Assembly: GCA_950295325.1 (NCBI GenBank)
Contig: OX485809.1
Coordinates: 2,728,001 to 2,792,000, forward strand
DNA length: 64,000 nucleotides
Direction: 5' to 3'
From: Polytrichum commune
Taxonomy: Eukaryota > Streptophyta > Polytrichopsida > Polytrichales > Polytrichaceae
The first letter of the stretch is position 1; each line of letters opens with the position of its first letter. This document shows positions 1-11,100 of the stretch, piece by piece. The notes under the pieces are model-generated. The model worked only from the letters and a program-made list of their open reading frames with translations. It was not told the origin of the DNA and made no database searches. The position numbers and the translations under genes were made by a program.

Positions 1-3000
1 TATACCAAGGACTAGCCAAATATATATCGGCCAAGTACGGTGGTTCACTACACCTACCTAAACTAAAACAACAAGCATGCACAAGATCACCAATAGCGAG
101 AACATTATTTCTCCTAGAACGAGAATACGAAATACACGTCACCACCGCAATCCGTGCATTTCCCATCAAAAACACCCCCCTTGAAGAAATATGGAAAAAC
201 AACCCAACCTATACTAGCCTTACGGACGACTCAAAAAGGAAAACCCAAACATACCTAGACAAACTATATACATACGGCATCACCACAATAACACAAATTC
301 AAAACAAAGACACTAGGGCCATATTAACTCCCGACGAATTCAAGACCATATATAGACACACACCAAGAACCATCAAAGAGGCACTCCAACAAGCCAAAAT
401 ATTATTTCCAAACCCACCACCACCCCCCACACCCCAAAGAACCCACCTCGCACTAGAACAACCAATACCCCCTAGCAACACCCAACACCCAAATATACAC
501 ACACAACACAACCTTGGGAGAGCAATACATACCATAACCCAAGTAAAAACCACTACCAGGAAAGATAAATGGGGGGCCCAAGCTATCCGAAGAACATATC
601 TATGCCAATGGCAATACACACAAGGATCCACACAACAATGGCGCACAGAAGAAGACCTACTACACCCCGACAACATATTGCTCGATCACAACCTACTTCT
701 CATCACACAATACCAACGTAAAATATTAGAACAAAAAGCCACCCAACAATACGCCGACCTCCTAAAATCCTCCCAATCAAAAGACAAACGATTTATACAC
801 CCCCCTCTCAAAATAACTAACCTCACAACATCCACACAAGAGTGCAACCCGGACAAAGATATAATTACCAACAAACCAACCATCCAAATACAAGCCACAA
901 TATCCAACATCTACGATCAAAAAGGGAATTATATAACCTCCCTAAACACTGAAAGACTACAATGGCTATGGAGCCGCTTCTGTGACAACCACCTCCCACA
1001 CCTCGCCAACTTTCTAAAACCCCCACCACAAGACTTTGAAACCGAAATACTATGGCTTATCCAACGATATATAACCATACTCCCCAAGAAAAACCCCAAA
1101 AACATACTACCAAATAACCTACACCACACCCTACACCCAGACATCACCAAACTACTAATAGAATCATATAAAATTACGCACTCATACTACTCTTCCCCCC
1201 TCACATGCCCTATGCAACTTACACAGTACAATTCACCACATAACCGAGACATACTATTTGGCTCCATGGGACACGCGCAGTCCTCCCGCTGGAGAGGAAT
1301 AGGCCTAGCATTCCCCACGGACCACAACACAACCTTAGAAGCTATTCATTGGGCAAGAATGGCAGCCAAAGAAGACACACATACGCTCACCATTCTAATA
1401 GTTAACCACAAAGACTGGACAACACAACCACTACCACTTAATATTAATGAAGACATCCACATGATTGCAACTATACCACCACACACCATACAATATGCTC
1501 CTACACCGGAATGGCCAAAATACTACCAATACATAGAACCATCGCTCACATCCATAATTTGCGTATCCAACCCCGCACACCTATCGATGAATATACAACC
1601 CCCACAAGAACTACAAAATGTCCTAAAGAAAACATTTAACATACACATAGACACCCATCCCATCAAACTCAACACAAAACCCTATAAAGTCAAATTCTCC
1701 AATTCATGGAACAATGCACCTAAAGCAATCCCCCCGCCAATGCATTCAAACCTCAACACACCACCTCTTCCTATTGAATTTAATCACACCCACCCCCTTA
1801 AATTCCAACCACAAAAATGTACATACACGGACGGATCATTTATCCCACCCACCAAAAATTCCGAAGGACAAATAGAAGGTAACACAGCAGGATCAGGAGT
1901 ATATAGTCCCAACAACAACACCCACATAGCAGAAAGACTACCCGGATACCAAAACATCCTAAGAGCAGAACTCAATGCAATACTCATAGCCATCGAAAAC
2001 ATACAAAATACCCAAACAGAAACACATATATTTACAGACAGCCTTAACAGCATATTCCTAATCAACAACCATATACAACACCCCACATCACAACATCACC
2101 ACCCAGATAAATTACTCATAGCGGCCATCATCCGACAAATATATTGGACACCTCACAAAGTACACATACATAAGGTACGAGCACACACAGGCATCATTGG
2201 AAACGAAATAGCCGACGCACTAGCCAATGAAGGGAACCTCAAGGAAAAACCATCCCCCACACCCCACATACACATAGCACACTCAACTCCTTATTGGTTA
2301 GCAAGCTGCCCGACGGCCACGCATGACGGAGCCATACGCAACCTAAACACATTCATAACAAAAGAACACGAATCTCGAGAGACGCAAATAGCCAAACATA
2401 AATTCCCATATGTCGACAAATGGCTCTCAAATGAGCAAATAAACCAAAAACTCTCTAACCATTTTTGGACAAACGACAAAGTAAGCGACGCACAAATTAC
2501 CCAAACACTAAAATTCAGATACGCCCAATACATGGGCAACCATAGGAAAAACATTTTTTGGCCTCTCACACACCAAAACCCCAACTGTACATTGTGCCAC
2601 AAAAATGACAGAGATACGTGGCCCCACCTACTATCCACATGTGAACACCCATACCTAAAAGGATTAAGAATTGCACGACACAACAACGCGGTACACCTCA
2701 TCACCCAAACACTCCAAGCCAACAAAAACACCCGATATTTCACACTAACCAATGCAGGAAAAATTAACAACACAATACCAGAACAAACAATCCCGGACTG
2801 GCTCATTAAATGCTCATGTCAACAAATGCCATGCAATTGCCAAGCTAAACTAAGACCGGACATCCTATGCATAATAGGTGCTCCTAACCAAGCACAAACA
2901 CCCATACTACCCTCCCCAACACACACAATCCAATTTATTGAATTTACATACTGCCATGACAGATTCCCAGAACAAGCAATCACCCGAAAACACACGAAAT

Positions 3001-3248
3001 ATGACCCACTAATCAATACCATACAAAACAATGGATGGAAGACCAACCCTATCATTACCATCACAGCTGGAGTTAGAGGTGCCATCCATGAACACTCCAT
3101 TGAAAAACTAACCGAATTAAAAATCCCTAAATCAAACATCAAACTTCTTATGAAACATTTACACCAAAATGCCATCAAATATCTCACATACTTGGTCCTA
3201 AATAAAAGGAAACTAGATAACAAACAAGCACCCATCCCCCCGCCTTAA
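1..3248 (+). mobile_element. Non-LTR retrotransposon ORF, C-terminal part: RNase H, zinc finger, restriction-like endonuclease (5' end outside window)
   Basis: An uninterrupted frame runs from the window edge (first full codon at 3) to the stop at 3246-3248, over 1,080 codons, with no internal stop, so the copy is not visibly decayed. The first part (3-650) looks like the end of a reverse transcriptase or thumb region, but the catalytic RT motifs lie outside the window. A type I RNase H domain spans about 1818-2240: Asp codon 1830 (TDGS), Glu 1968 (RAELNAI), Asp 2037 (FTDS), His 2184 and Asp 2214 (NEIADAL). A C-x2-C-x9-H-x4-C finger follows (Cys 2586, 2595, His 2625, Cys 2640) and then an R-x2-RHN motif. 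A second cluster, CSC-x4-CNC, begins at 2811. The end resembles a restriction-like endonuclease: RPD (Asp 2859), EFTY (Glu 2940) and K-x2-KY (about 2988-3002). The finger plus RPD arrangement is that of R2-like elements, while RNase H plus this nuclease recalls the Dualen clade of green algae. Clade assignment is inference. Confidence 0.85.
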
Positions 3249-3390
3249 AATTATTATATATACCTATTAGTACACCAGAGCCCACCTCCCCACGGAGGCA
3301 TAACACCTTGTATTGCATCATGGTGCGCTATGATCAATACAAGGTTAACGGGCTCGCATTCATGCCGGTATTAAAATACGGGCGTTATTT
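3249..3390 (+). mobile_element. 3' untranslated end of the retrotransposon with three hairpins
   Basis: Directly after the stop codon there are three inverted repeats. At 3285-3298, CCTCC pairs with GGAGG around a 4-base loop. At 3306-3344, two 10-base arms (CCTTGTATTG and CAATACAAGG) pair, with a bulged C, five more pairs and an 8-base loop. At 3364-3383, GCC-G-GTATT pairs with AATAC-G-GGC with one G-G mismatch. Structured 3' ends are used by some non-LTR reverse transcriptases to recognise their own RNA; that role here is inference. The exact 3' boundary is not visible: a short T run follows at about 3386, and no target-site duplication can be tested because the 5' end is missing. Confidence 0.6.
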
Positions 3391-4330
3391 TTTCTTTCAT
3401 ATCCAGAGGCTCATCCAAGTGGAGGGCACTTCTAACTCTCTTGTATTTTTCTATCCATGTAGAGGACATTCCATCCATAATCTATATTTTACATTCATGA
3501 GCAAACCATTGAAATGCCACAACAGGTGGGAGTTGATGGATGTCTTGCTGCTATCACAACTCATCATCCATTCTCTCGTCACTCATTATGTAGTCCAAAT
3601 TCGATCAACTCATGAACATCATATGAGAATTTTGGATGATATTACATGTCCATGGATGAAAATTATGACAAATTTTGAAACCCTTATGCTCTTGGACGAG
3701 CGACCGTTTATGAACTACACCGTTTATGCTATTTAGTGTCACGTATTATTTGGAATCATGCAACGCAATAATTAAGGACAAACGTTGAGTCATCCACAGA
3801 CTCAAGCTTGTGGACCAAATCTTGGAATTATGGATGATATATCATAGCTTCATGGACAAAAAAATGTGACAAGTTTTCATTAACCCTCTCCTGCTCTTGG
3901 ACAAGTATTTGGTTATGAACTAGATAAGCATCGAGAGGAGAGTGGAGGACGAGCATTGAGTCATCCACCAACCCAAGCTCGTGGATTGTATCTTGGAATT
4001 AGGGATGATATCACGCCTTCATGGACGATAAAATATGACAAGTTTTCATTAACCCTCCTGCTCTTAGACAAGTAATTGGTTATGAACTAGATAAGCAACA
4101 AGAGGAGAGTGGAGGACAAGCGTTGAGTCATCCACCAACCCAAGCTCATGGACTGAATCTTGGATGGAATTTATGGATGATATCACGCCTTCATGGACGA
4201 TAAAATATGATAAGTTTTCATGAATTATGGATGATATCACGCCTTCGTGGACAAAGCTTGTGACGAGTTCGAGTTCTCATAAGCCTCGTGCTCTTGGATG
4301 AGCGATCTGTGAGGATGCTGGGTGACGATG
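3390..4330. repeat. Degenerate tandem repeat, unit about 168 bp
   Basis: The marker TTGAGTCATCCAC occurs at about 3785, 3956 and 4123 (spacing 171 and 167). Each unit continues with GGATGATATCACGCCTTCAT, then a CTCTTGGACAAG-type block and a GAGGAGAGTGGAGGAC block. A more diverged unit lies at about 3600-3740, and a partial unit with an internal duplication of the GATATCACGCCTTC block ends the array (4160-4320). A further diverged copy is recognisable at about 10590-10710 inside a glycosyltransferase intron, so this is a dispersed repeat that is tandem here. No coding potential is apparent. The segment 3717-3742 also matches the terminus of a TIR element found at 34021. Confidence 0.75.
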
Positions 4331-4624
4331 ACAAGCAGGTTCGCCCACCTCACTTTTAGATTGGCGTGGAATTCAAATCATCCCCAAGACACTTCACCTC
4401 GCTCAGTAATCTCTTCGTCATGCATGTACAGTAGTGTGCTGGCATCTCTTTAAGCACCTTGGAGTTGTAAGCACCTCTGTACATGTGGCGCGGCTGCAAT
4501 TCCTTGTCTCGTCAATTCCCTACTTACCTGCCACCACCAGCACCCAAAATCTGTATCCTTTCCTTCACAGTTTGGTGTTTGATTTGAGTGTCTCAATTTG
4601 GTTTGGTCTAATTTGTGTGTGTTT

Positions 4625-4644
4625 GAGAGAGAGAGAGAGAGAGA
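4625..4644. repeat. (GA)n microsatellite in the probable 5' UTR
   Basis: About ten GA dinucleotides lie some 60 bases before the ATG at 4704. GA/CT tracts are common in plant 5' UTRs and core promoters; a regulatory role is not shown by the sequence. Confidence 0.85.
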
Positions 4645-4703
4645 TTTTGTGGTCAGTTGATGGCAGTGTGAATTGAAGAGCGAGGGTTTAGGAAGTGTCG
4701 GCT

Positions 4704-7449
4704 ATGGCAGGAGGACAGACGGACATAGGACCTCTGGAGAAATTGAAGCTGGAAGGGATATGCACAGGAAAGGGCGCAGTAGAATGGATCAACAACCGCG
4801 TGAAGGATTTGGTGAATGTAACGTCTCTCCTACTCTACTCTGAGAAATTTGGGGCCTGAAACGAGAATGTTTGGGTTATGTTGCACAATTTGGTCCAGCT
4901 ACGGAAGTTGTAGTTTCCTTTCTCAGAAAACGATATTGGGTCATGAGCCAAATTTGAATTGGCATATTCGACCTAACTCACCATCCTTGCAGTATCCTGT
5001 CCCCATGTATTGTTGAAGAAGATTAAACTTCTGAGAGATGTGCATGGGGGATCCTTGTGTGTTGCTCTCCAGGATTTTGAGCTTGATTTGAGATAGCGTT
5101 AGAAAGCAAAACTTTGATTGATTGGTAAATTGCAGTTCTGTTCTATCGATTGCTCCATCCATTGAGCAAGAATCTTGCTAATAGTAAATATGGTGATGGA
5201 ACCTTAGGGTTAAAACTTTTGAGTCAGATTGAAAGGTTGAATATGATACAGCATGCCAACACCCTAGTTTTTTATCATGATGAGAATATCTTCTATATCC
5301 TTTGTCTTCTTAAAAACCAAAAAGTGCCTCTATTGCAGCATGAATGCAGATACTTCTCTTTGACAGTCTTGGGCACAAAAAAATTTCATTTGTGTTGTGG
5401 GGTTCAACGTTGGGACAGGCTTCTCAACAATCAGTTTCCACGTGGAAGAATGGTCTTCAGCAGCAAATGCATTTGAAGAATGGTAATGCTAGGGTTACAC
5501 CTCAGCTTGAAGTGAAAGCGAAAGAGGTTCCGCTCACAATTGCGCAAACCTTAGAGAAGGAGATGAAGGCATGGAGACAAAACAGCGCATGGATTGATGA
5601 GAAACCTGTCATAGAGGTACATCTTTGAATTTTCTGTACACCTTTATATTTCACCAACTTACAACATCCTAGATTTTTTTACAGACTTGCCAAGGTATGA
5701 ATTATGTGTTTCTTTCATGTGTCAAGATATCTTTGGAATGTGTAGGAGAACCTTTATTGAAAGATTGTAGTGATAGCCTGCTGTTGTGTGTTTTTTTGTC
5801 TTGTGTTGAATTTTAGCCATGGGGTGCTGTCTACAGGTGACAGTGCCGAAAGGAACTCTCTGCCAAGTCAACTCACAGTTTAAGATTGGCATTCCACCTG
5901 ATACAGTGTACAACATTCTCATCGATCCTGCAAACAAACGGGTCTTCAAGAACATTGAGGTATTCTCAATCACGAGATTCAATTTTTTGGTTGATATTTT
6001 TCAAATTCTTCTGATTGTAGTGTTGGATTGAGGATGCCAGACGGACTTACAGAAGGGCAAAAAATATAAAGTATCATACCAATTCTAGGTTTGAAGGTGG
6101 AGTACTTTTAACCTGTGAACTTGCAGAAAGGCAACAGATTTGAGTTGCCATACCATGGTCAAGTGAAAATTCTAGGAATCTTCTTATTTAGTAACTCGGA
6201 GCACCCTATGTTCCAGCAAACTCATGTTGCAAAATCCTTCGCTTACATAGATTGACATAATGATTTTTCTCTTCCCTTAGAGTGTACAATAATTGGAGTA
6301 GAAGTCAATGTGTAAACTGACAGTGTCTTGGGGTAATGTGTGGATTTTTGGTTTTTAGGAGGTGATCTCTCGCAAAGTTATAGAAGATGATGGAGATAGG
6401 CAATTAGTTGAGCTAGAAGAAGCAGCAAGTTGGAGGTTTTTGTGGTTCTCTGGGACTTTGAAAGTCTGTGTTGAAGTGGATCAGAACCGACGAACACGAA
6501 CAGTAAGTCCGTGACCAAACGTTTCTTCCAGCTGATTGCATATACTTATCCTTCTGTGGATGTGCTTTGAAATGTGTAATGCAAGCTTGCAAAGTCACCT
6601 CTGCTTTGGTATAAAGAATTGAGCAAGTTTTTGTGGATATCCAGATGAACTACAGGCTTGCAAGGGAGGGATTCATGAAGAAGTTTGAGGGATCATGGAA
6701 CGTAAGACCTCATTATATTGATGCCATGGGAAATCCTGTTTCAGAGAGTGGTGCAGATCGAGTGGCATCTATTGTCCTTTTGCAGCAGGTGGGTTAATAC
6801 TAACCCGTAAAAGGACCAAGGGAGTGTTTATATGGGATAAGTGATGATTTGTATGAACTCCCAACAAGTATTGAATTAAAATTTTATCTGGTCAATGATA
6901 TTGAATCCATAATTAGCACAATCTCTTAAAAAGAGGACATTTCATACCACTTGGGAGTTTCTGCGATTAATCCCAGCTTTCCAACGTTTGTGGACGCACA
7001 GAAATTTCGACCTTATGAACCTGAGTTATATAAAGTAGGAAACCGAAAAATGTAAACAAATAAGGCTCACCTACCTTAGAGGTCAAACTGAGCTCGCATT
7101 TTGTTCAGAATCTACTTCTGCATACAGGTCAGAAAGTGTTTGTAAACGTTGCTTATTGCAATGGCAGGTGGTGCAACCAGCACTGGTGCCCCCGCCTCCT
7201 TTTAAAGGTTACATACGTGGTATCACAACAAAGACAACAGAGATGTTGCTGCATGACCTTCAAGCAGAGGGTAAACGGTTGAGGGATAATCTGCTCAACA
7301 ACTCTGGAGAACAGCCCGAGCCAGTGAAAGAGGACACACATAAGGAGGATATGTTTAATAACCATTTGAAGCATTGCAGGAAATTTTCAGTTAATCGTCG
7401 CAAGCCAAGGAAGAGTAGGTGGAGACAGAAAGAGGAGGATTGTCCATAA
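4704..7449 (+). CDS. START/polyketide cyclase-like (SRPBCC fold) protein, 357 aa, six exons
   Basis: Exons: 4704-4817, 5350-5616, 5837-5959, 6359-6502, 6645-6788, 7168-7449. Every junction is GT-AG and every internal exon is a multiple of three, giving 357 residues from ATG 4704 to TAA 7447. The first 127 residues contain a basic, Gln-rich stretch. Residues about 128-290 look like a coenzyme Q-binding/START-type lipid-pocket domain: [20 protein letters not shown] at its start, the strand-like [12 protein letters not shown] and [18 protein letters not shown], then [10 protein letters not shown] and a C-terminal helix [20 protein letters not shown]. The tail (about 300-357) is charged and basic. 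Plants have a family of this type often labelled DUF220; I think this is a member, but that is recognition, not a search. The ligand and location are unknown. The exon 2 acceptor at 5349 is chosen because it keeps the frame; other AGs lie nearby. Confidence 0.8.
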
Positions 7450-8171
7450 GAAATGCACCTCTTCTTCCCTCTCCTGACAATTAGACATGGAGTAACGCCC
7501 AAGTGGTATGAAATGTCCTGTAATAGTAATTTGGTGAAAACTTGGTTCAGCCCTCTGACCCATCAGTTATTGCTGATGTAATTGTGGCAGCTCAGTAATT
7601 GAGTGCTACACCATCACCTGTAGTTTGTTGGTACATAGATGAAGAGCGCTGCAGAGTCATGAACTGCTACCAGTGTACATTTTAGCTGGTCTAACGGCCA
7701 AGCAGAATTCAGAAGGCTAGATTTCAGTCACTCGGTCAAGCATCTAGGTGTAATAGTAGAATTTGTGGCAATGGCTGCTAAGCTCCCGTTGTTGTACAGG
7801 GAATGAGAATCTATTGTAATTTGTGACATACATGACATGTTTGTTCATTTGAAAATATTACGCAGTCCTCCCCAAGAAGAGATCTCTGTGAGTAGTGTTC
7901 CCTGTGATGGTTTTCCAAGAAAATCACTCATCAACTAAAATGCAACTTCGATCATGGCACTAAAATTTTGTTCTTAAATGTCTGCAACATTGGTCATGTG
8001 TTGAGTGTACAGTTCATAATCTACAGCAACTTATTGTGTTGACTCAAAGTGTCTGTGTGTGCCTGTGTGTGTGTGTCTCTGTCAGTCTATTATATAGTAC
8101 AACCCTAATGTTGGGTGCCAAACTTCAATGTTTGGTTGCCCATCTTCAATGCAATGTTCTTCAATGCAATG
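7450..8171. other. Space between convergent genes (3' UTRs)
   Basis: The upstream gene reads rightward and the glycosyltransferase reads leftward, so this stretch should hold both 3' UTRs. It contains a TG-rich simple repeat at about 8050-8085 and two nearly repeated TTCAATGCAATG motifs near 8145-8170. No further coding frame is convincing. Confidence 0.6.
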
Positions 8172-11100
8172 CTACTGCGTGTTTGGAACTTGTTCTTCGA
8201 ACCGATTAAGGCGGCTTGTCCAGACTGAATGTAGTATCATATTGAAGATATCATACTTTTCCGGCTTCTCATGCCACACAAAGTGTTGGCGAACGTGCCT
8301 GAGCTGTGATTGCAGGCTCCTGTACTTTGAATCAGGAATGCCCAACAAAATGGATTTCAAGTTAGGGATATCCTTTTCAGGCACTGTGACGGAGAAAGAA
8401 TCCCAGTTAAGTACATCACTGAAAGGGAGAACAAAGTTGTCGGCAATCAGGACGGGAACACAGTCGTAATAGATTGATTCAACTATGCGGGGGCTGTTGA
8501 CCTCAAAGCCCATGGCACATATACAGTACTTGCTGGATTTCATGTGCTGCATGTATGACATCTTTCTTGCAATAGGCTTTGGGATGACCTCAAAAATCTT
8601 CATGTCAGGGTCTTTGTCTTTCCAGTATGCCAGAAGAGTAGGTCTCACCCGGCCGTGCATTTGGCCAGCAAAGAAGGCCAGGATTGGACGTTTATTGTAT
8701 CCTGGTCCTCCTAGCCGCAGAGGCAACTTCTGAGAGTGGAGGTAAACTTCAGGGAGGGATGCATCTTTGCCCAGAATAAACTCTTCACTTACGTCTGCGT
8801 TGCACACCACTTTTACTGCATTCCTTCGCAAAGTGGGATGATCTCGAGCAGTGGCTGGCCCCTGCAGATGAGATGCACTGTAAGATTCCTCCATACATGC
8901 AACTATTGTAAATAACATACCCAACTCTGGACTTGGACCATATGCAATGAAGTCTTGGACAATTACAACATTCTGTGGGGAGCTAACAAACCTCTTTATC
9001 ATAGAACAAATACAAGGAAGATGTATGGGAATTACTGAGGTGCCTAATGTGGGCTTTGTTGATCAGTCTTAGGACCCCTACCATTCTTGGAGTTGTGTGT
9101 TTGCATCGCATGCACCCTGGAGAGTTTTCCTACTCTCTTTTTTGGGTCTTAGGTCTTGACTTTGTATGTTTTTTGAGAGTGTAATAAATTTCATTTATTT
9201 GTCCAAAAAGAATAAAGAAAAGAAAAGGAAAAAGAAAAGAAGATAGGGGATTGCTAAATCAACCACACATTGGTTTAAAAAATCGCAAAGATGTGCTGCA
9301 CGATCACATGACCTACCAAAGTTTGAATAATATTAGTTGTAAGCTGAAATGTAAAGAAAGGAGTAGAGATGATACCTTGCTCCTCTTTGTGTGTGAGATG
9401 AAAAATCAAGTTTGGATAGGTCATGTGACTATGCGACGTGTCGTTGTGGTTGTTTTAAAAAATTATTGGTCGATTTAACAATCCCCAAAAGATAAGGTCA
9501 TCTCAAAATATACTAAGTATTGGTGTTCAAAGTTGAGGTAGTATTGAGACCTATGTGTCATGGTATAACATCTCTCCATTGTGAAGCCAACATATAGCTA
9601 TTGATCCGTTCAACATTGATTCGATTCAAAATTAAACCTTTGAGGTCTTCCAACTATAAATTGTAGGAACAAATTATCAAAAATTGCAACCCTCTAATTT
9701 GTTATAGGTTTCACGAAAGGTGAACATGAAGTGAGCCACCTTTCGTTTTGTGGGCTCACCGAATGTAATAGTCGGATGCTCGAAAAGCTGTGCAGGGAGA
9801 GACAGATTCAGACTAAGCTCCTAGCATCCCACGATTATATTTTGAGGTTACTTACCCAGTCATGGCAGGAGACAAAGAAGTGGTCTGCTCCTTGTGTGCG
9901 GTTCCAGAAAGAATATCGTGAAGCTATAGAATTGACATAGTTCTTGATGAAGCTGGCGAGTGGCAGCATGGTGTGTGAGTTGGGCACATAGAGATGAGAT
10001 ACCATATGCTGCACACTGTAGGGCAAGAAGAACATGTGCGCTTTCCACGGATCCCTCACCAGGTAATTGTTGGGCCTTCGGATGCGCTCCAGGAACTGAC
10101 CCTCCGATGCGTAGATCCCCGTTTTCGGGCCCGAGTGGACCAGTGGCTTCGACCCATCTCTGTATACGTATACCTTGAACACCTTTTCCATCAACTCATA
10201 GCTCCTGTACAGGAACCACCAATCAAACACCTCACTGATGAAATACATATGATATAACAAACTCCCAATCAGTGGTCAATTGAACCCCAAACCAAAGACA
10301 ACGTTCCAGATCCGAGTGCCGAAACAATCAATTATCTAGATATGCGATGGAGACGTAGTTGACGAAGAAAGAAATTCTGCAAGCTTTGCCACATGGTGGA
10401 CTTGGTCATGTCAAGCGATTTTGCTGCCATTTCTTATTCGTAATTGGATGTCAGGAGGCACGATTATTTCTTCTAATTGATGACCTGCCATGGCCTTGAC
10501 CACTATGCACTAGAGAACCAACGAGAGGAGAGTTATCAATTGAGTTGATTATCAATCATGGCCACCTACTCTAACTGGTTATCAGTATTAACCGATTCGT
10601 TCATGAACAAAATTTGGGAATTACGGATGAAATCGCAATTCCATGGGTGAACGATTGTGAAGCGTATTGATAACCCTTTTGTTCTTGGATGGAGAGATCG
10701 ATTATGTCAAGTAATGGGGACAAACATAACATTACGCAGTTGCTATCAATCGTTCCATTCTAGTAATATTGAGTGTTAGTGCTTCACCTGAATCTCACTC
10801 TTTTTTCAAGCTGAATCTACTTATTGACAAACATCTGTAAGATACAATTCTAGCACCTTACATGACATATTCCCGGCCCCACCCACCTTGGTCACTCAGC
10901 TGAACAATCTATGAATCTAACCCTGCCATCAGCTATCGTAAGCACCCAATACCTACTGTTGTGGCAAGGCTCCTTGCATCCATTACCTAGCTCATAGTAA
11001 ATCAATAGTGGCAAGGAGTGACCTACTTGGAGAAGGCTGTGACATTCTTGTAGAGGTTGGTATGCAAATTAGGGTCAGCACAATCTGGAGTTGCTTGGGC

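Noticed and set aside
299-676. Minus-strand open frame opposite the retrotransposon
   Set aside because: It lies fully opposite the sense frame, is Cys/Val/Trp-rich as expected from the complement of an A/C-rich strand, and has no domain. The plus-strand frame continues through this region from the window edge.
2291-3235. Two further minus-strand open frames opposite the RNase H/endonuclease region
   Set aside because: Same explanation: composition-driven shadows of a clearly recognisable sense protein.
3308-3736. Plus-strand open frame after the retrotransposon
   Set aside because: It starts in the hairpin region and runs into the tandem repeats; no recognisable domain.
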